A DNA stretch of 64,000 nt from positions 78,434,400-78,498,399 of the forward strand of contig OY829328.1 in assembly GCA_963691655.1 (NCBI GenBank), in the 5' to 3' direction. Positions 12,266 through 24,385 of this stretch are shown here, in pieces. The notes beneath the pieces were generated by a model, which was not told where the DNA came from, did no database searches, and saw only the letters and a program-made list of their open reading frames with translations. The position numbers and the translations under genes were made by a program. This DNA is from Toxonevra muliebris (lineage: Eukaryota; Arthropoda; Insecta; Diptera; Pallopteridae). Position 1 is the first letter of the stretch. Each line of letters begins with the position of its first letter.

Positions 12266-13502
12266 GTACCACAGGGCTCCGTACTCGGTCCCACATTGTG
12301 GAACGCAATGTACGAAGGAATTTTCAAAGTTGATCTTACCGAAGATGCCACACTCGTCGGACATACCGACGACATAGCTATGGTAGTAGTCGCCAAACAT
12401 CTGGACTTACTACAGGCTAGATGCAACGATGAAATTGCAAGGGTGAGAAGATGGCTAAATAGCTCAAGACTGGAAGCACATTGAGCACAAGGAAACAGCG
12501 CGAAGAGCTGGTAATCACAGTTGGGGATCATTGCATCACCTCACAGCCACACCTAAAGTACTTAGGGGTACTCATCGACACAAGGATGACATTTAAGGAG
12601 CACTTAGCAGCCGTCAGTGGTAAAGCGGCTAGAATAAACGGCGCGCTAACGCGCATTATGTGGAATATCGGAGGCCCACGGGAGGGCAGGCGTCAGCTGC
12701 TTTCAATGGTAACCAGCTCCGTTATACTGTATGCAGCACCCATCTGGGCGAACGCAAAGAAGACACATCTGAAGGGCATTCGCTCAATTTATAGGCTCAG
12801 TGCACTGAGGATTGCCAGCGCCTATCGTACGGTGTCGGACGACGCCATTTGCGTCATAGCAAGAAAATTGCCCATTGACCTACTAGCAATAGAAATGAAG
12901 CGCCTTTATAGTATAACTGGAGAAAGGCCAACGAACGTCAAGAAAACAGAAGAGAGGAAGCGTACCATTATGAAATGGCACCGAAACTGGGAGCAGTCCA
13001 AAAAGGATCGCTGCACCTTTAACCTAATCTCTAATATAGCAGCGTGGATGGAGCGCAAACATGGAGAAGTCGATTATTTCGTCACCCAAAGGCTCAGCGG
13101 ACATGGGTGCTTTAAACAATATCTGCACAGATTTAAACTTGAAGAAGACCCGTTCTGCCTGAGCGAACATTGTGACATTATTAAGGAATGCTGAATCTGC
13201 ACGTAAAGCCGAGCGTGCGCAACGAAATATCGCAAATACAGAAGACGACGAGGATGGGTGATGAACAATAAACAATTATTGACACAACACAAATAGATCC
13301 AAACAACAGAATCAACAAACGAGTAACAGCATAAAGCTGAACCAGCCCTGCGAAGTAATACCAACTGGTAGTCCCCCGGGGAGAGTGGTAGGAGAGGAAG
13401 TAGGTGGTTTTAGTCGGTAGGAATCCGACATAACCGTAGAACTGGAGTTCTGCGGTATCTATGAAGATTTCCACCTGCAAACGTCCAAAAAAAAAAAAAA
13501 AA
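12263..13502 (+). pseudogene. R1-clade LINE remnant embedded in TTAGG-like repeats
   Basis: The first residues are GVPQGSVLGPTLWN, the B-motif of R1-type reverse transcriptases. The catalytic box follows as GHTDDIAMV, where YADD has become HTDD. The frame breaks at a stop near 12481 with a small deletion. It then stays open for 237 codons to 13194 (EELVITVGDHCI, LKYLGVLIDTRMTFKEHL, KAARINGALTRIM, SVILYAAPIWA, RLSGHGCFKQYLHRFKLEEDPFC). That is the thumb and the start of the C-terminal zinc-knuckle region, which is then lost. A ~290-bp 3' UTR ends in 16 A residues (13487-13502). The element begins and ends directly in TTAGG-like sequence. R1-clade SART/TRAS elements of moths target telomeric TTAGG; whether this copy did so is inference. 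Confidence 0.9.
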
Positions 13503-13505
13503 CAA

Positions 13506-13655
13506 AGGTTAGGTAAGGTTAGGTTAAGTTAGGTTAGATTAGGTTAGGTAAGGCTAGGCTAGGCTAGGTTTGGTTAGGTTGGGTTAGGTTATGTTAGATT
13601 AAGATAGGTTAGGTGAGGTTACGTTAGGTTAGCTTAGGTTAGGCTAGGTTAAATG
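13506..13655. repeat. TTAGG-like pentamer array, right block
   Basis: This block of TTAGG-type units with variants (ctagg, ttagc, ttgg) begins immediately after the LINE poly(A). It is more diverged than the left block and grades into ordinary sequence by about 13660. Confidence 0.88.
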
Positions 13656-13879
13656 GATGTCCAGGAACACTCTTAGGCTAGAACGGCCAATTTTGTTTTC
13701 TTTTTTCGTTTGAGAAGGTACAAATGTCAAACGCATCGTCAAAGCTGTCGTTACAGCTGTGGTAAGGGGTGAATCATAGAAAATTTAGAATTTTTACGGA
13801 GACATTAAAAACCAACCAACAGTTCGATTTCACTTAAATAAAGTTCAGTTTATTAAACATTTTTCAAACTTTAATTCGC

Positions 13880-14165
13880 AAAAAAATTGATTCAACTACT
13901 ATTAGGGGTTGCAAAATTGTTTAACATTTTTCTTAACGTTCTTAGTTAGAGACTGGACAGTACGTTCGGTGACTACTGCATAGGTTTGATTCCATCGTTT
14001 TCAGAGTTCTACATAATTTTTGCAAACTTTCATTGTTTTTCTTAGGATATGCTTAATTATAGCCCAATATCTTTTAATAGGCCGAAGTTCCTGCCAGTTG
14101 GGAGGATTTGCCGTTTTTGGGACCACTGTGACATTATTTTCCTTATACCATTCCATAGTTGACCT
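13880..14165 (-). pseudogene. Tc1-like transposase C-terminal fragment
   Basis: On the minus strand, reading from about 14165, the translation contains TMEWYKENNVTVVPKTANPP, then NWQELRPIKRYWAIIKHILR. The layout N-P-P-N-x2-E-x-R-P-I is typical of the third catalytic (E) block of Tc1-like DD34E transposases. A later stretch TERTVQSLTKNVKKN resembles the end of such proteins. The first two catalytic blocks and terminal repeats are not seen. Sequence from 14166 to 16020 holds nothing I recognise. Confidence 0.6.
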
Positions 14166-16019
14166 GGAAATTTGAAGCGTTTAGCAGGACAACAAGAAAT
14201 AGTCCCCAAAACTAGGTGGAAATTCCTACTAATTCCTGTACAGATGGCCAGCCTATATCTGGGAAACGAACCGGAGGCAGCAGGAACTCCAGTGTAGCAC
14301 TCATTTACCAGGCCACCGAGATGACCTATTTCTATTTAGCATAAACCGTTTCCATGTGTTGTTGGTTTGCATTGTCCCTGAACTTCTTTGTGAGCTCTAC
14401 TCCCTTTCACGAATTATTATATGGATTTCTCATTCTATTCAGTCCGATTTTGCACAGTAGCGAGAAATCTTCGATGAGTAGGTCCGGAAAACTTCTTGTG
14501 AGAGTACTTCATTCCTAGAGTCAAACTTTGAATTTCACCCTCTTTTCATTTTGCGAGTTTATGAACTACTGCGGCATATCTCTATCAGCAATGTTCGAAA
14601 GAAGTGTAATTAATATTGCTGCAATTTCAATTTCACTCAAAAGTGAAATTTAAAATTTTTTAAGAACTTCTTTTGAATTTGTTTGACTAAATATTTTGTA
14701 AAAATAACCTAGTCATAATCGAAATTAAGCTAGAAACTACTACAGGGAATCACCATACCATAAGTTTAGTATTTTATAACTTTTTTTTAGTTTTTGCATT
14801 TATTTAAAATTCCACATGATAGCAATATTTATTCTTCTGATTTCAAATGACGCAAAAAATCCAAATAAATATTATAATTCAGCAGCATCATTCCCAATTG
14901 AAACAATATTTGTTCCAGAAAAACAAAGTACAATCTCAAATAAATAACACGAAATCGGGCAAACAAAAAAATATAAAAATAAATAAATGTGATTAAACAA
15001 TAATGTGGGGTTTAAAATTTAGTAAAACAATAAAAAACATGCAGACTTGAACAGTCAAAAAACTTTGAACAGTCTAAGAACAATAGGTACATATTTGCAG
15101 TGCAAACAACTTGTGCTGTTTTCTTTCTAATAAAATTATATTTTTATTAAAATATAAAATTTTCAGTATTTGATTATTTTTACCAACCCACTAACACCAT
15201 TTCAGTGTTGTTACTAAGATGTGAGCTATAAAATAAGGATAAAAAAGAGGAGACTGAAATTCAATGAGAAACGCAAAATTCATGGAACCTGACATGACGA
15301 TCTGACCAAAATTCCATAACAATAGAAAATATTTCGCCTACTAATCCTTAATCCAGTGAGAATTGTTGCCTAATCATAATTGGAGTAATTTACCGAACAT
15401 TGCCTAATCGGCTATGGTATATTTACATAGAACCGGTTTGGCTTAATCGACCGTAATAGAAAACGTAAGAAATCAGATGAGGAACCCTGGAACACCTGGT
15501 TGGCTGCAGTGACTGCCCTTTTGTATTTTGGAAAGGACACATTTAGATCTATTTGATCAGCTCGTTATGTTGTATTTATTTGTCACACAGCTGGTCACCT
15601 TATTCTTGCCTGAAATGCAAATTACTGCTAAATCTTGCAAGTTGGTCCTTCTAAGGTGGTAACTCTGCACTCAGGTTCCACCGATATCTGGATTCTATTC
15701 CTGAATCTTTTTGAGGTCTCTTTCTTAAGAAACGACCTCGATCTTAACTCCTAGTCATACTTCAACCACACCATCTGTTACATTGCCATTTTGTAAAGCT
15801 TAGCAAAAGTTATTAGTTTCACTAGGCTTTGATGGCAGTCAGAATTCGCACATGAATGGCAAGTCTAGGATTCTGTAATGAAATATCTTTATTGGAGTGA
15901 AACAATTTTTTCTGAGGACCACCAGGGAAACTTGGTTTTTTCAGCTTTGAGCAATCACGTCGTGGGGGATTTTTTTTTGTTTTTAACGAATTGCGTAAAA
16001 CCTGGTACATAGGGGGTTT

Positions 16020-17290
16020 TTTTTGGATGCTGATAATGCCCTATTTTTTTTCGGGTTTTTTAAGTTAAACCCTTGCTTTTTTAAGATAAACATCGGGTAG
16101 TTAAAGTTAAATCTCGGGTTTTTAAAGCTAAATCCTGGGTTTTTCAAAGTTAAAACCTGGGTTTTTAAGTTAAGGTATTTAAAGTTAAAACCCCGATTTT
16201 CAAAGTTAAACCCCGGATTTTTTAAGTTAAATCACGGGTTTTAAAGTTAAAATCAGGCTTTCAAAGTTAGAACCCGGTTTTTTGAAGTTAAAACCTAGTT
16301 TTTTAAGTTAACCCCCGGGTATTTAAAGTTAAACCCCGGGTTTTTTAAGTTAAATCACGGGTTTTTAAAGGTAAACTCCGACTACCAAAGTTAAACCCCG
16401 GGTTTTTTAAGTTAAACCGCGGGTTTTAAAATTAAACCCCGGGCTTTCAAAGTTAAAACCCGGTTTTTTAAAGTTAAACCCCAGTTTTCAAAGTTAAAAC
16501 TGGGGTTTTGAGTTAACCCCCGGGTATTCTAAGTTGAACCCTGGGTTTTTTTAGTTAAACCCCGGTTTTCAAAGTTAAAACTCGGATTTTTTAAGTTAAA
16601 CCGCCGGTTTTAAAGTTAAATCTCGGGCTTTCAAAGTTAAAACCCGGTTTTTCAAAGCTAAAACCTGGTTTTCAAAGTTAAAACTAAGGTTTTAAGTTAA
16701 CCCCCAGGTATTCAAAGTTAAAACCCGGGTTTTTTAAGTTAAACACCGGGTTTTTTGACTTAAACCCCGGTTTTCAAAGTTAAAACTCGGAGTTTTAAGT
16801 TAAACCGTCGGTTTTAAAGTTAAATCTCGGGCTTTCAAAGTTAGAACCCGGTTTTTCAAAGTTAAACCCTGGTTTTCAAAGTTAAAACTGGGGTTTTAAG
16901 TTAACCCCCGGGTATTTACAGTTAAAACCCGGGTTTTTTAAGTTAAACCCCGGGTTTTTAAAGTAAAACCTCAGTTTCCAAAGTCAAACACCGGATTTTT
17001 TAAGTTAAACCACGGGTTTTAAAGTTAAAACTCGGGCTTTCAAAGTTAAAACCATGGTTTTTTAGTTAAGCCCCGGGTATTTGAAATTAAAACCCGGGTT
17101 TTCAAAGTTAGACCCCGGGTTTTTAAACTTAAGGCCCGGTTATTAGAGTAAAAGCCCAGATTTTCAATGTCGAAACCCAATTTTCCAAAATTAAAACCCG
17201 GTTTTTCAAAGCTAAAACCCGGGTTTTCAGAGTCAAAATTCTAGTTTTCAAAGTTAAAGCTCAGTTTTTCAAAGTTGAAAACCAAATTTT
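16020..17290. repeat. ~20-bp palindromic minisatellite
   Basis: About 60 units of the type aagttaaaccccgggttttt. Each unit contains a self-complementary core, aaaccccgggttt, so single units and neighbours can form hairpins. Units vary by substitution and 1-2 bp indels. No flanking duplication is seen. Confidence 0.92.
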
Positions 17291-18864
17291 TATATCAAGA
17301 AAGGGCCTGAAGGGATAATTCGCTCAGCGAGACGACAAGAGCTTCCCTTTCTTTGGGTGATTTGGGTGTGCTGAGTGGCTGTAAGTGTCTAAAGCGCTAG
17401 CATCGAAATTCGGTTTTAATATCAAGAATCTAGTAGAGCCGGCGTCCGAAATGGTGGCTCCTAGTACCTAGGGTTGGTTTGGAAAAATCAATTATGAAGT
17501 TGTTGCTTGCATCAGTTTATAGGAGTGCGATTTAGTTGGTATATATTTCGGGGCGATATTCATTGTCGAAAATTAGAAGAGTAAAGAGGTGCCTGAACCA
17601 CATGCCACGGTAAATCTACAGTTAATTCTTGAGGCATACTAGTATCAGAAAGTTTATGTTATGACATTGGCGAATCCAAGGGAATTCTTTCTCTTTCCCT
17701 TTCTTTCAGCTATCAATATTTTTGCTTCTGAAAAAAAAGGATACGGTATATAGTTGGAATCATTAATGAGTGCTTGGTTCTCTTTAAAAACCTTTTACTT
17801 TTCCTTCTAGGTCATCTTACTACATGAACAAATTATATATTTATCTAAAAAAAAACATACACAATTAGTATGCGCAAATTAAAATGTCATATGAAATTAG
17901 CAACAAATGAACTTTAATTTTATAGCCAAGTCATCTTCACCTTTTCGCAGTACATCATAAATAATAAAAAGAAAATATTGCAAATTAAATGTCAGCATAA
18001 ATAATAACAAAAAATAAATAATTAAATAAACAAACTACTAGCAAAAGATATACATCAAAACAACAACTGCAACATAATTTTCTGGTGTACCAGGAAAATG
18101 TACTAAAGAAAAAAAAAACATTCTAAAAAATAACAGTGTAAAAATAAATGTAAATAGGTAACATTTGGCATGGTATTATAAATTATAAATAGTGTACTAA
18201 AAAATAAAGAACTTAGCTTTATGACCCAGAGACTTTGTTGACATTTTACTGGTTTCAGATATACATACAATTAAAAAAAAAAATAAATAATAATTTAGCA
18301 AAAGCAAAACAAACAATGATAACTATATAAAATATTCCTTTCTTTTGTTGACCGTAAAATTTATAAAAAACAGAATATAATTTCTTTGGCTTTGCCCTTT
18401 TAACTAAATTTAGTAATTGATAACCAAGTAAAAAGTAACCGTTCGTTAGTGTAATTAACTTGACCACGGTTTGATTTACAGTTAACATAAACGTTTCATT
18501 ATTTTTCTAGAAAATTTTCTTAAGCAGAAATAAATATGAAAAAACTGTTAAAATTAGGTTGGATCACTTAAGTTTTAGTATCCAACTTTCATTTATTTGC
18601 AAATAGAAAAGTTTTCATTTAAAATAGAAAATCATTTATTTCAAATTTAAAATCGATTTAAATATTAATCACAAAATCATTAACGAGAATATTTTAAATC
18701 AACAAGCATTTTAATTTATTTTTTATGAAATATAAATAGAAAAGATGTTAAACTTCGTACCATGAATATCTCCCATCCACTAGCGGGGAGAAGGGGGAAG
18801 ACGGTTCTAATTTTTTCAAGCTTTTACATTTTTTTTTGATGTCACAACATCTTTACTCGGGGCT

Positions 18865-19060
18865 GAAGGAAATTTTATAGTGGAGTGAATTGATAGAAAT
18901 TAGAATCAAATGTCACGTTGATGTCGTGTGTTGTTTCAAAGTATGTGTGAGTTTTATTATATATTTTACTTTAAGCCCAAAAGTATGCAACACATAATTT
19001 CTATATCAAAAACGGTTGTGGAATATACTTACATCACAATGTGAATAGTGAAACATATCA
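18865..19060. repeat. Dispersed repeat, shared with 31030-31215
   Basis: The sequence from 'tatagtggagtgaattgata' through 'cttacatcacaatg' recurs at 31030-31215 with roughly 90 percent identity by eye. It is non-coding. It is probably part of a non-autonomous mobile element; G-rich sequence (ggcaaaggggaagggtcc) follows at about 19225. Confidence 0.75.
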
Positions 19061-19620
19061 ACCATGGTTGCATTTTTTGGAATATAAAAACGAAAACTTT
19101 TATAATGAAGTAAACAACAAAGACGTAAAGTATGTTGTCACATCATGTGACGAGTGCAGAAGGTACGCATTTTAGTTTTTTATTCATGACAAACTACCAA
19201 ATATATAATATATAATAGAAGTTTTCATCGGTAAAGGGGGGCAAAGGGGAAGGGTCCATTGCAGTTTTTGCTATCATATATAAAATAAATACCCAAATCA
19301 TTTGAGAAATTTTTTTTTAAAGTTAGTTAGAAGCGAATTTTGGTTTGCATTGACTTGCATAATTTATGGATTTCAAAATTTTTAACGATTCTTTATTTCT
19401 AGCAGCTATTAATTAGGAACTTAAACCCAGAAAGAGTAGTTCTATGCCTAAATTTCGGCGCATTAAAACCTAGAGGAGCACTATACAAATTTTGGTTTGT
19501 TTATAGGAAATGAGACAATGGAGTCCATAGTCTCCGGATATCATTTCCTAATTTGCAAGAGCAACAAAATATTTGAAGCACTTCTGGCTCGATAGTTAGA
19601 TCCGCAATACTTATGGTCCA

Positions 19621-19933
19621 TACACAATAACGACAGCAGCTACACGAACACACGACTACGAAATTCTGTCGGCTACAACTGTCGCCTTGTAGTCAGCTAC
19701 TAAACACAATGGAAGCGGCACCACCTGCAGCAAACACAGCCAACACAACAAAAACAAACTCTCTTCTCTCTCTGTCGCTTGTCAAATTAGAAATAGATTT
19801 AAAATTGGCTACAGCCACAATTGTGGTCGGTGGTCATGTGGTCGTGCCGTCGTCAAAATAATCGTCTCCATAAGAACATGTTATTTTTATAATTTGAGAG
19901 ATGTAGTCGTGTAGCTGCCGTCGTCTATGTGTA
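19621..19933. mobile_element. MITE with ~27-bp inverted ends
   Basis: The left end, tacacaataacgacagcagc, and the reverse complement of the right end, tacacatagacgacggcagc, match and continue tacacga. Secondary inverted motifs (gtcggctacaactgtcg near 19670; cacaattgtggtcgg near 19818) lie inside. There is no coding capacity. A target duplication is not clear, so the superfamily is not assigned. Confidence 0.65.
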
Positions 19934-20392
19934 TGATGCATTACTGAGATTCCTGCCGAGTGAGATTGTCTTGTCTGAAATCTTGCTGTTAAGTTCCCTA
20001 GGAGAAGCTTGAAAAATTGAGTCAGACTGAATTTAAAGGAGGTTGGCTAACTAAATTTTGAATTAAGTTGGGTTCAAGTTAAGAACGAAATTACTAGATA
20101 GATTCTTTCACTTCTGTTTTCAAACCAGAAAGATCTATTTAGACCAAATAGCCTACGAAGCATCAAGCTTCTACATACTAAAATTTATACAATTATTGTT
20201 CACATATTCAACACTAAAGATCTGTTTGAGCTTCACAGTACAGCAGACATTTTCGGGTCTCAACGGTATCTGCCTCATATGGAAGTATTAGTTAGTGGTA
20301 GTAAAAACTTAGCTGGGTTTGGTCCACCTCATCACAGTTTTTTTTTTTTTTTTTACAATGGGCTCAAATTCCAAAGTCAAAAACAGCTTCAT

Positions 20393-21089
20393 TTAACCCT
20401 TTGGGGACTGTAGGGAAACCAGAAGAGATAGCGCGAAACCGAACCAGGATTCGTTTTGTCTGAGCCCAATTTTTTGTTACAATTTTCGTTCAAAATAGAC
20501 ATTTTGCGCTTTTAAATGGTTAAACTTTCATGGGTCACCGGTGACCCTGTGGCCCTCAATGGGATTTTTTACGAACTTTTTCGGTACATTTTTATCAGGC
20601 ATTTGCTTTTTTAAAGATCGATAAAGTAATTTAGTATTAATTTTTCACTTAACCCTTTTTCGACCATAAGGAAATTAGAATCGATAGAGCAAAACCGAGT
20701 ACAGATTCACTTTCTTCAACCCCTATTTCATTGTAAAAAGGTTTTTACAAAGTTTTCATTGAAGATTTTAGGGTCATCGGTGACCCATAGCATAACCATG
20801 TTTTTCTAATAAAGTAAACAAAAATTTAAAAATATAGGAAATCATGTCTGAGTAGTTTTTCACACAACATATTAAAAATTTGGCGTCAAAAAACAAAATT
20901 TTTTCACTTTGATCTGCTACAGTACCGTTATCAAACAAATATTTCTAAATTTTTTTTTTTAATTGAAATTGAAGAACCTTTCATTTTCTTTCCAAAAATC
21001 CTAATTTATAAAAATTTATTGAATAGTTTTTAAAAAATCGCAAAATAAATCTTATAACATCGGTGTCACCATGGTAGTGAAAGAGTTAA
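20393..21089. mobile_element. Possible piggyBac-like non-autonomous element(s)
   Basis: TTAA followed by ccctttgg at 20393 and aaagag followed by TTAA at 21086-21089 bound the segment. A second internal TTAA-ccctttttcg begins at 20649. Two ~260-bp half-units each carry a ggtcaccggtgacc-like palindrome (20534-20545; 20771-20787). TTAA target sites and CCYTTT ends fit piggyBac-type MITEs. No transposase is present, and the element boundaries are uncertain. Confidence 0.4.
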
Positions 21090-21252
21090 GATAAATCTTG
21101 CATTTAAAAACTCAAACTAAAATTTTACAAGAAATCTTTTCTCATAATATTTCAAACCATTAGCTCCTATGCACATGGGTGTTTTTTGGTCTTTTTCTTT
21201 GTGATATTTTAGAAAAGCCACAACAGAAATCTGAAAGCCTGGAAAACATATA

Positions 21253-22540
21253 CAGGGTGACAATCGTAAAGTGACGCACACATTGCAGCAGTTATTTTCA
21301 AAAGGACGTACTTCCATTAAGTACAATTAAGTGTTAACATTGCTGAATATATAAGCATTCATTTGAACCCCACCTCATTCAATATAACCTCCTTTAGCCT
21401 GCACACATGCCTTCAATCGATCCGGAAATCGTAGGACTGTTCGCCGCAGGACTTCCTGATCAATTTCAGTCCAGGCTTTCTCTAATGAATTTGTCAGCGA
21501 CTCCAGACTGTGGTGTTGAGATGCACAAGCCTTACTCTCTAAAATACTCCAAATAGAGTAGTCCATTGGATTCAAGTCTGGGGAGTATGGTGGCCATGCT
21601 TGAGATGTTATGAATCTAGAAAAATTGTCTTTTATCCATGTTTGCGTTAATTTTGCCATGTGGGAAGGTGCAGAATCTTGCTGGAAAGTCCAGTTTTCAT
21701 TTCCAAATGTATCTTGGGCCCAGGGAAGAACATGTTCATTTAAAATGCTCCGATAAACAACCTGGTCAATTTTAACACCCTCTTCAACGAATATTAGAGG
21801 GGTTCTGGCATTAGCGGCAACTCCAGCCCATACCATAACGGAAGCTGGCTTTTGAACTAGGCCAACAGTCCTATTTTGTTGCGATGATGATGTTAGCCAC
21901 ATTCGGTCATTTTGCGCATTGAAATGTTGTTCAACCGTGAAAATTTTTTCATCTGTAAACAAGATATTTTCAACATTTTTTAACACGGAGGAGCGTAGCA
22001 ACGCCTTGCATCTTTGCAGTCGCAAATCTTTCTTTTTTTGTGTCAGATCTTGAGCTTTTCGGAGCTTATACGGCTTAAGATTAAGCTTTGACTTTGCAAT
22101 GATTCGCACTGTTTCACGGTTTACTCCCACTTCCTTAGCGATTTTTCTCATTGAGCGCCTTGGATTTCGCTTGATTCGCTTACGAATTTTTTCTGTTAAA
22201 CCAGCAGTGGCAACTGTTGAAAATTTTCCCCGGTCTCTATCTCCAAAACCCCCAGTTTCATTATATCGAATAATAGCTCGGTCTACCGTACGACTTGACA
22301 AATTTAAAGCCTTTGCAATTTGACGGCTACTATAATTTGCCAAATGAAATTTCATAATTTCACGACGAATATTTTCCTTGTCCATTTTTATGGAAATTTC
22401 AAAATGTAATAACAAAAATTCAAATGAAATTAAAAGCAAAGCCAATGATGAATGAATTTGCTTTTTAAGTTAAAGTAACGGTAAATGGCAAAGCTTGCTG
22501 CAGAGTATTAAACTTGCGTCACTTTACAATTGTCACCCTG
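21253..22540 (-). mobile_element. Complete maT (DD37D) Tc1/mariner-superfamily transposon
   Basis: 26-bp terminal inverted repeats begin CAGGGTGACAAT (21253-21278 and 22515-22540) and differ at one base. Each end is flanked by the TA dinucleotide expected as target duplication. The 1288-bp interior is filled by a single uninterrupted transposase on the minus strand. This is the only mobile element in the window with intact ends and an intact gene. Confidence 0.93.
21375..22385 (-). CDS. maT-type transposase, apparently intact
   Basis: A DNA-cutting enzyme of the IS630/Tc1/mariner superfamily that moves its own element in the nucleus. The frame is open upstream to a Met at 22445. I prefer the Met at 22385 (MDKENIRREIMKFH), because it starts at the first helix-turn-helix and gives the usual ~336 residues. 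Two HTH units follow: SSRQIAKALNLSSRTVDRAI and SMRKIAKEVGVNRETVRIIA. The catalytic residues are in LFTDEKIF, FQQDSAPSH and PPYSPDLNPMDYSIW. Thirty-seven residues separate the second and third Asp, which is the DD37D signature of maT. No stop, frameshift or missing catalytic residue is seen. It lies inside matching terminal repeats, so the copy may be recent and possibly functional. Confidence 0.93.
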   Translation of the reverse strand: MDKENIRREIMKFHLANYSSRQIAKALNLSSRTVDRAIIRYNETGGFGDRDRGKFSTVATAGLTEKIRKRIKRNPRRSMRKIAKEVGVNRETVRIIAKSKLNLKPYKLRKAQDLTQKKKDLRLQRCKALLRSSVLKNVENILFTDEKIFTVEQHFNAQNDRMWLTSSSQQNRTVGLVQKPASVMVWAGVAANARTPLIFVEEGVKIDQVVYRSILNEHVLPWAQDTFGNENWTFQQDSAPSHMAKLTQTWIKDNFSRFITSQAWPPYSPDLNPMDYSIWSILESKACASQHHSLESLTNSLEKAWTEIDQEVLRRTVLRFPDRLKACVQAKGGYIE

Positions 22541-24385
22541 TATATGTCCGGAATTTAGAGTCAGGATAAAAAAATTCTATGGTCACTTTGTTCATATAAT
22601 CCAATCAGGGCCTTTCTGAAAAAATTCTGCGTCCAGAATAAATCATAACTTTTTTTTAAACCTAAATTTTGTAAGGTCTCCAAAATCATGAAGCCCGAGA
22701 TACTAGTCAATTCTGGGGGAGGAGGAGGCCCCTATAAAGTAAGATATTTCAGACGAGAAGATAGAAATTGTTCGAGTGCCAGCTATTAATCTACGAAAGA
22801 ATTGACTGAGCCAAACTTCAAATTCATAATTAAGCTAATTTTGCATATATTCACCTTGCATACATATAATATCACTGTAGGTTTAACCCTTTGTTGCCTA
22901 GTGTAATTGATAAATTGTAAAAATAAATTACACTTAACCTTTATTTAACAGAAAAAAAAAACAAAAATGTTGACTTTTTACATTATCCGCAGTCAGCTAC
23001 AGATGATGCACTCTACAGAAAAAATAATTATTATGATAATGAAGGTATTAAAAAATTAAAAAAAAAAAGGAAAGAAGAAAAACCACAAAGATTTTTAATA
23101 TCCGGGCGTTACATTGGTGGTTTCAGTTGCAGCAACATCAGCAAAAGCTTTTGCTGCAACAATTCATTGTCATTGCATACCAGTGTGTACCTGCCATTTC
23201 AATGAAATTTCTTCACCCTCCCCCCCCCCGCCCCCCTTCCCCCTCTCCCTCACCCACTTACTGTAAAATTGCTGCTGTGTGGTATAAATTCGCAGTTTTT
23301 TTTTATCATCTGTATTAATTTCTTTATATATTAAATTAATATTAAAATTATTCATTCATGCTGATTGTTCAATACTCCCTCCTTATTGTTTTAATGAATT
23401 TATATTATTATTTTATGAAAACAAATTTCTTTTTACGAATTTTTTTACACATAAATTTTAATTTGTCGAACAAAAAATCGAAACAAGAGCGAAACATTTC
23501 CGTTGTTGATTTTTCCCCCTTTTTTTTCTTTACTTTCTTGCCAACCAATACTCAAATGACTAACAATTAATTTTTAAATTATTTATTTTTATTACGTGTA
23601 AAAAATCGTAAAATGAAAACTGAAATGAATGCATTTATTGTAACGATTGTATGTTTTTCTATAGATTTTATTATTGAATTTTATTAACGAGCTTTTAAAA
23701 TTATTTAAGGCATTCAATTTTATATCAGTGACGAATGACGAAATAAACTTTAGAGCAATGATGCAATGGTGATTAAAATGTTAAACTATAAAGGTTTTCG
23801 CTCGCGAACATTGAGATGGACATCAGTGATTTCGAGCTTGCCGTTTATGTTAAAAATCTTTGAATGTTTTAAACTAAGCCTAAAAAATTAGGAATTGGCG
23901 ATTAATTTTCGTAAATCGAAATTAATTTTGTTTATTGAGTCTATTCATGATGAATAAATAATTCAAAGAAATTATTTGCCAATATTTTGCAGCATTCTAT
24001 TTTCGATACGAGACAATATCAAATAATTTACTTCCCAACTGTTCTTTAATAACTTTATCTAATAATATTTTATTTTTATTTTCTAGAAAAATGATGCGAC
24101 CCAATGGAGAGCAACAAACGAGAATAATTCTTTGATCCAGTTTCGCTACTTCAAAATAGGCTTAGACACATGCAGGATAAGATTAGTCTCTCAGAGAGTT
24201 CCAAACATGTTCTGCAGATAGCAAGGAAAACGAAGGTTGAGCTACGATTACTGTGCAGCTACCACGGAAGGATTGGAAGGTTCCTGAAAATACTTACCAA
24301 CAACCATGACTTCCAAGGATAATTTGGGTGGCTAGCATCAACAGCGATCTTCTTCGTTTTTTCGATCATGCTGACAATGGTGACT

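Noticed and set aside
16020..17290. CRISPR-like array
   Set aside because: Units are contiguous with no unique spacers, in eukaryotic context.
18255..18488. 77-codon hydrophobic minus-strand frame, considered as a fourth member of the four-TM family
   Set aside because: No P-x-W-Y exon, no 95-nt exon and no conserved motif nearby; AT-rich DNA gives hydrophobic frames by chance.
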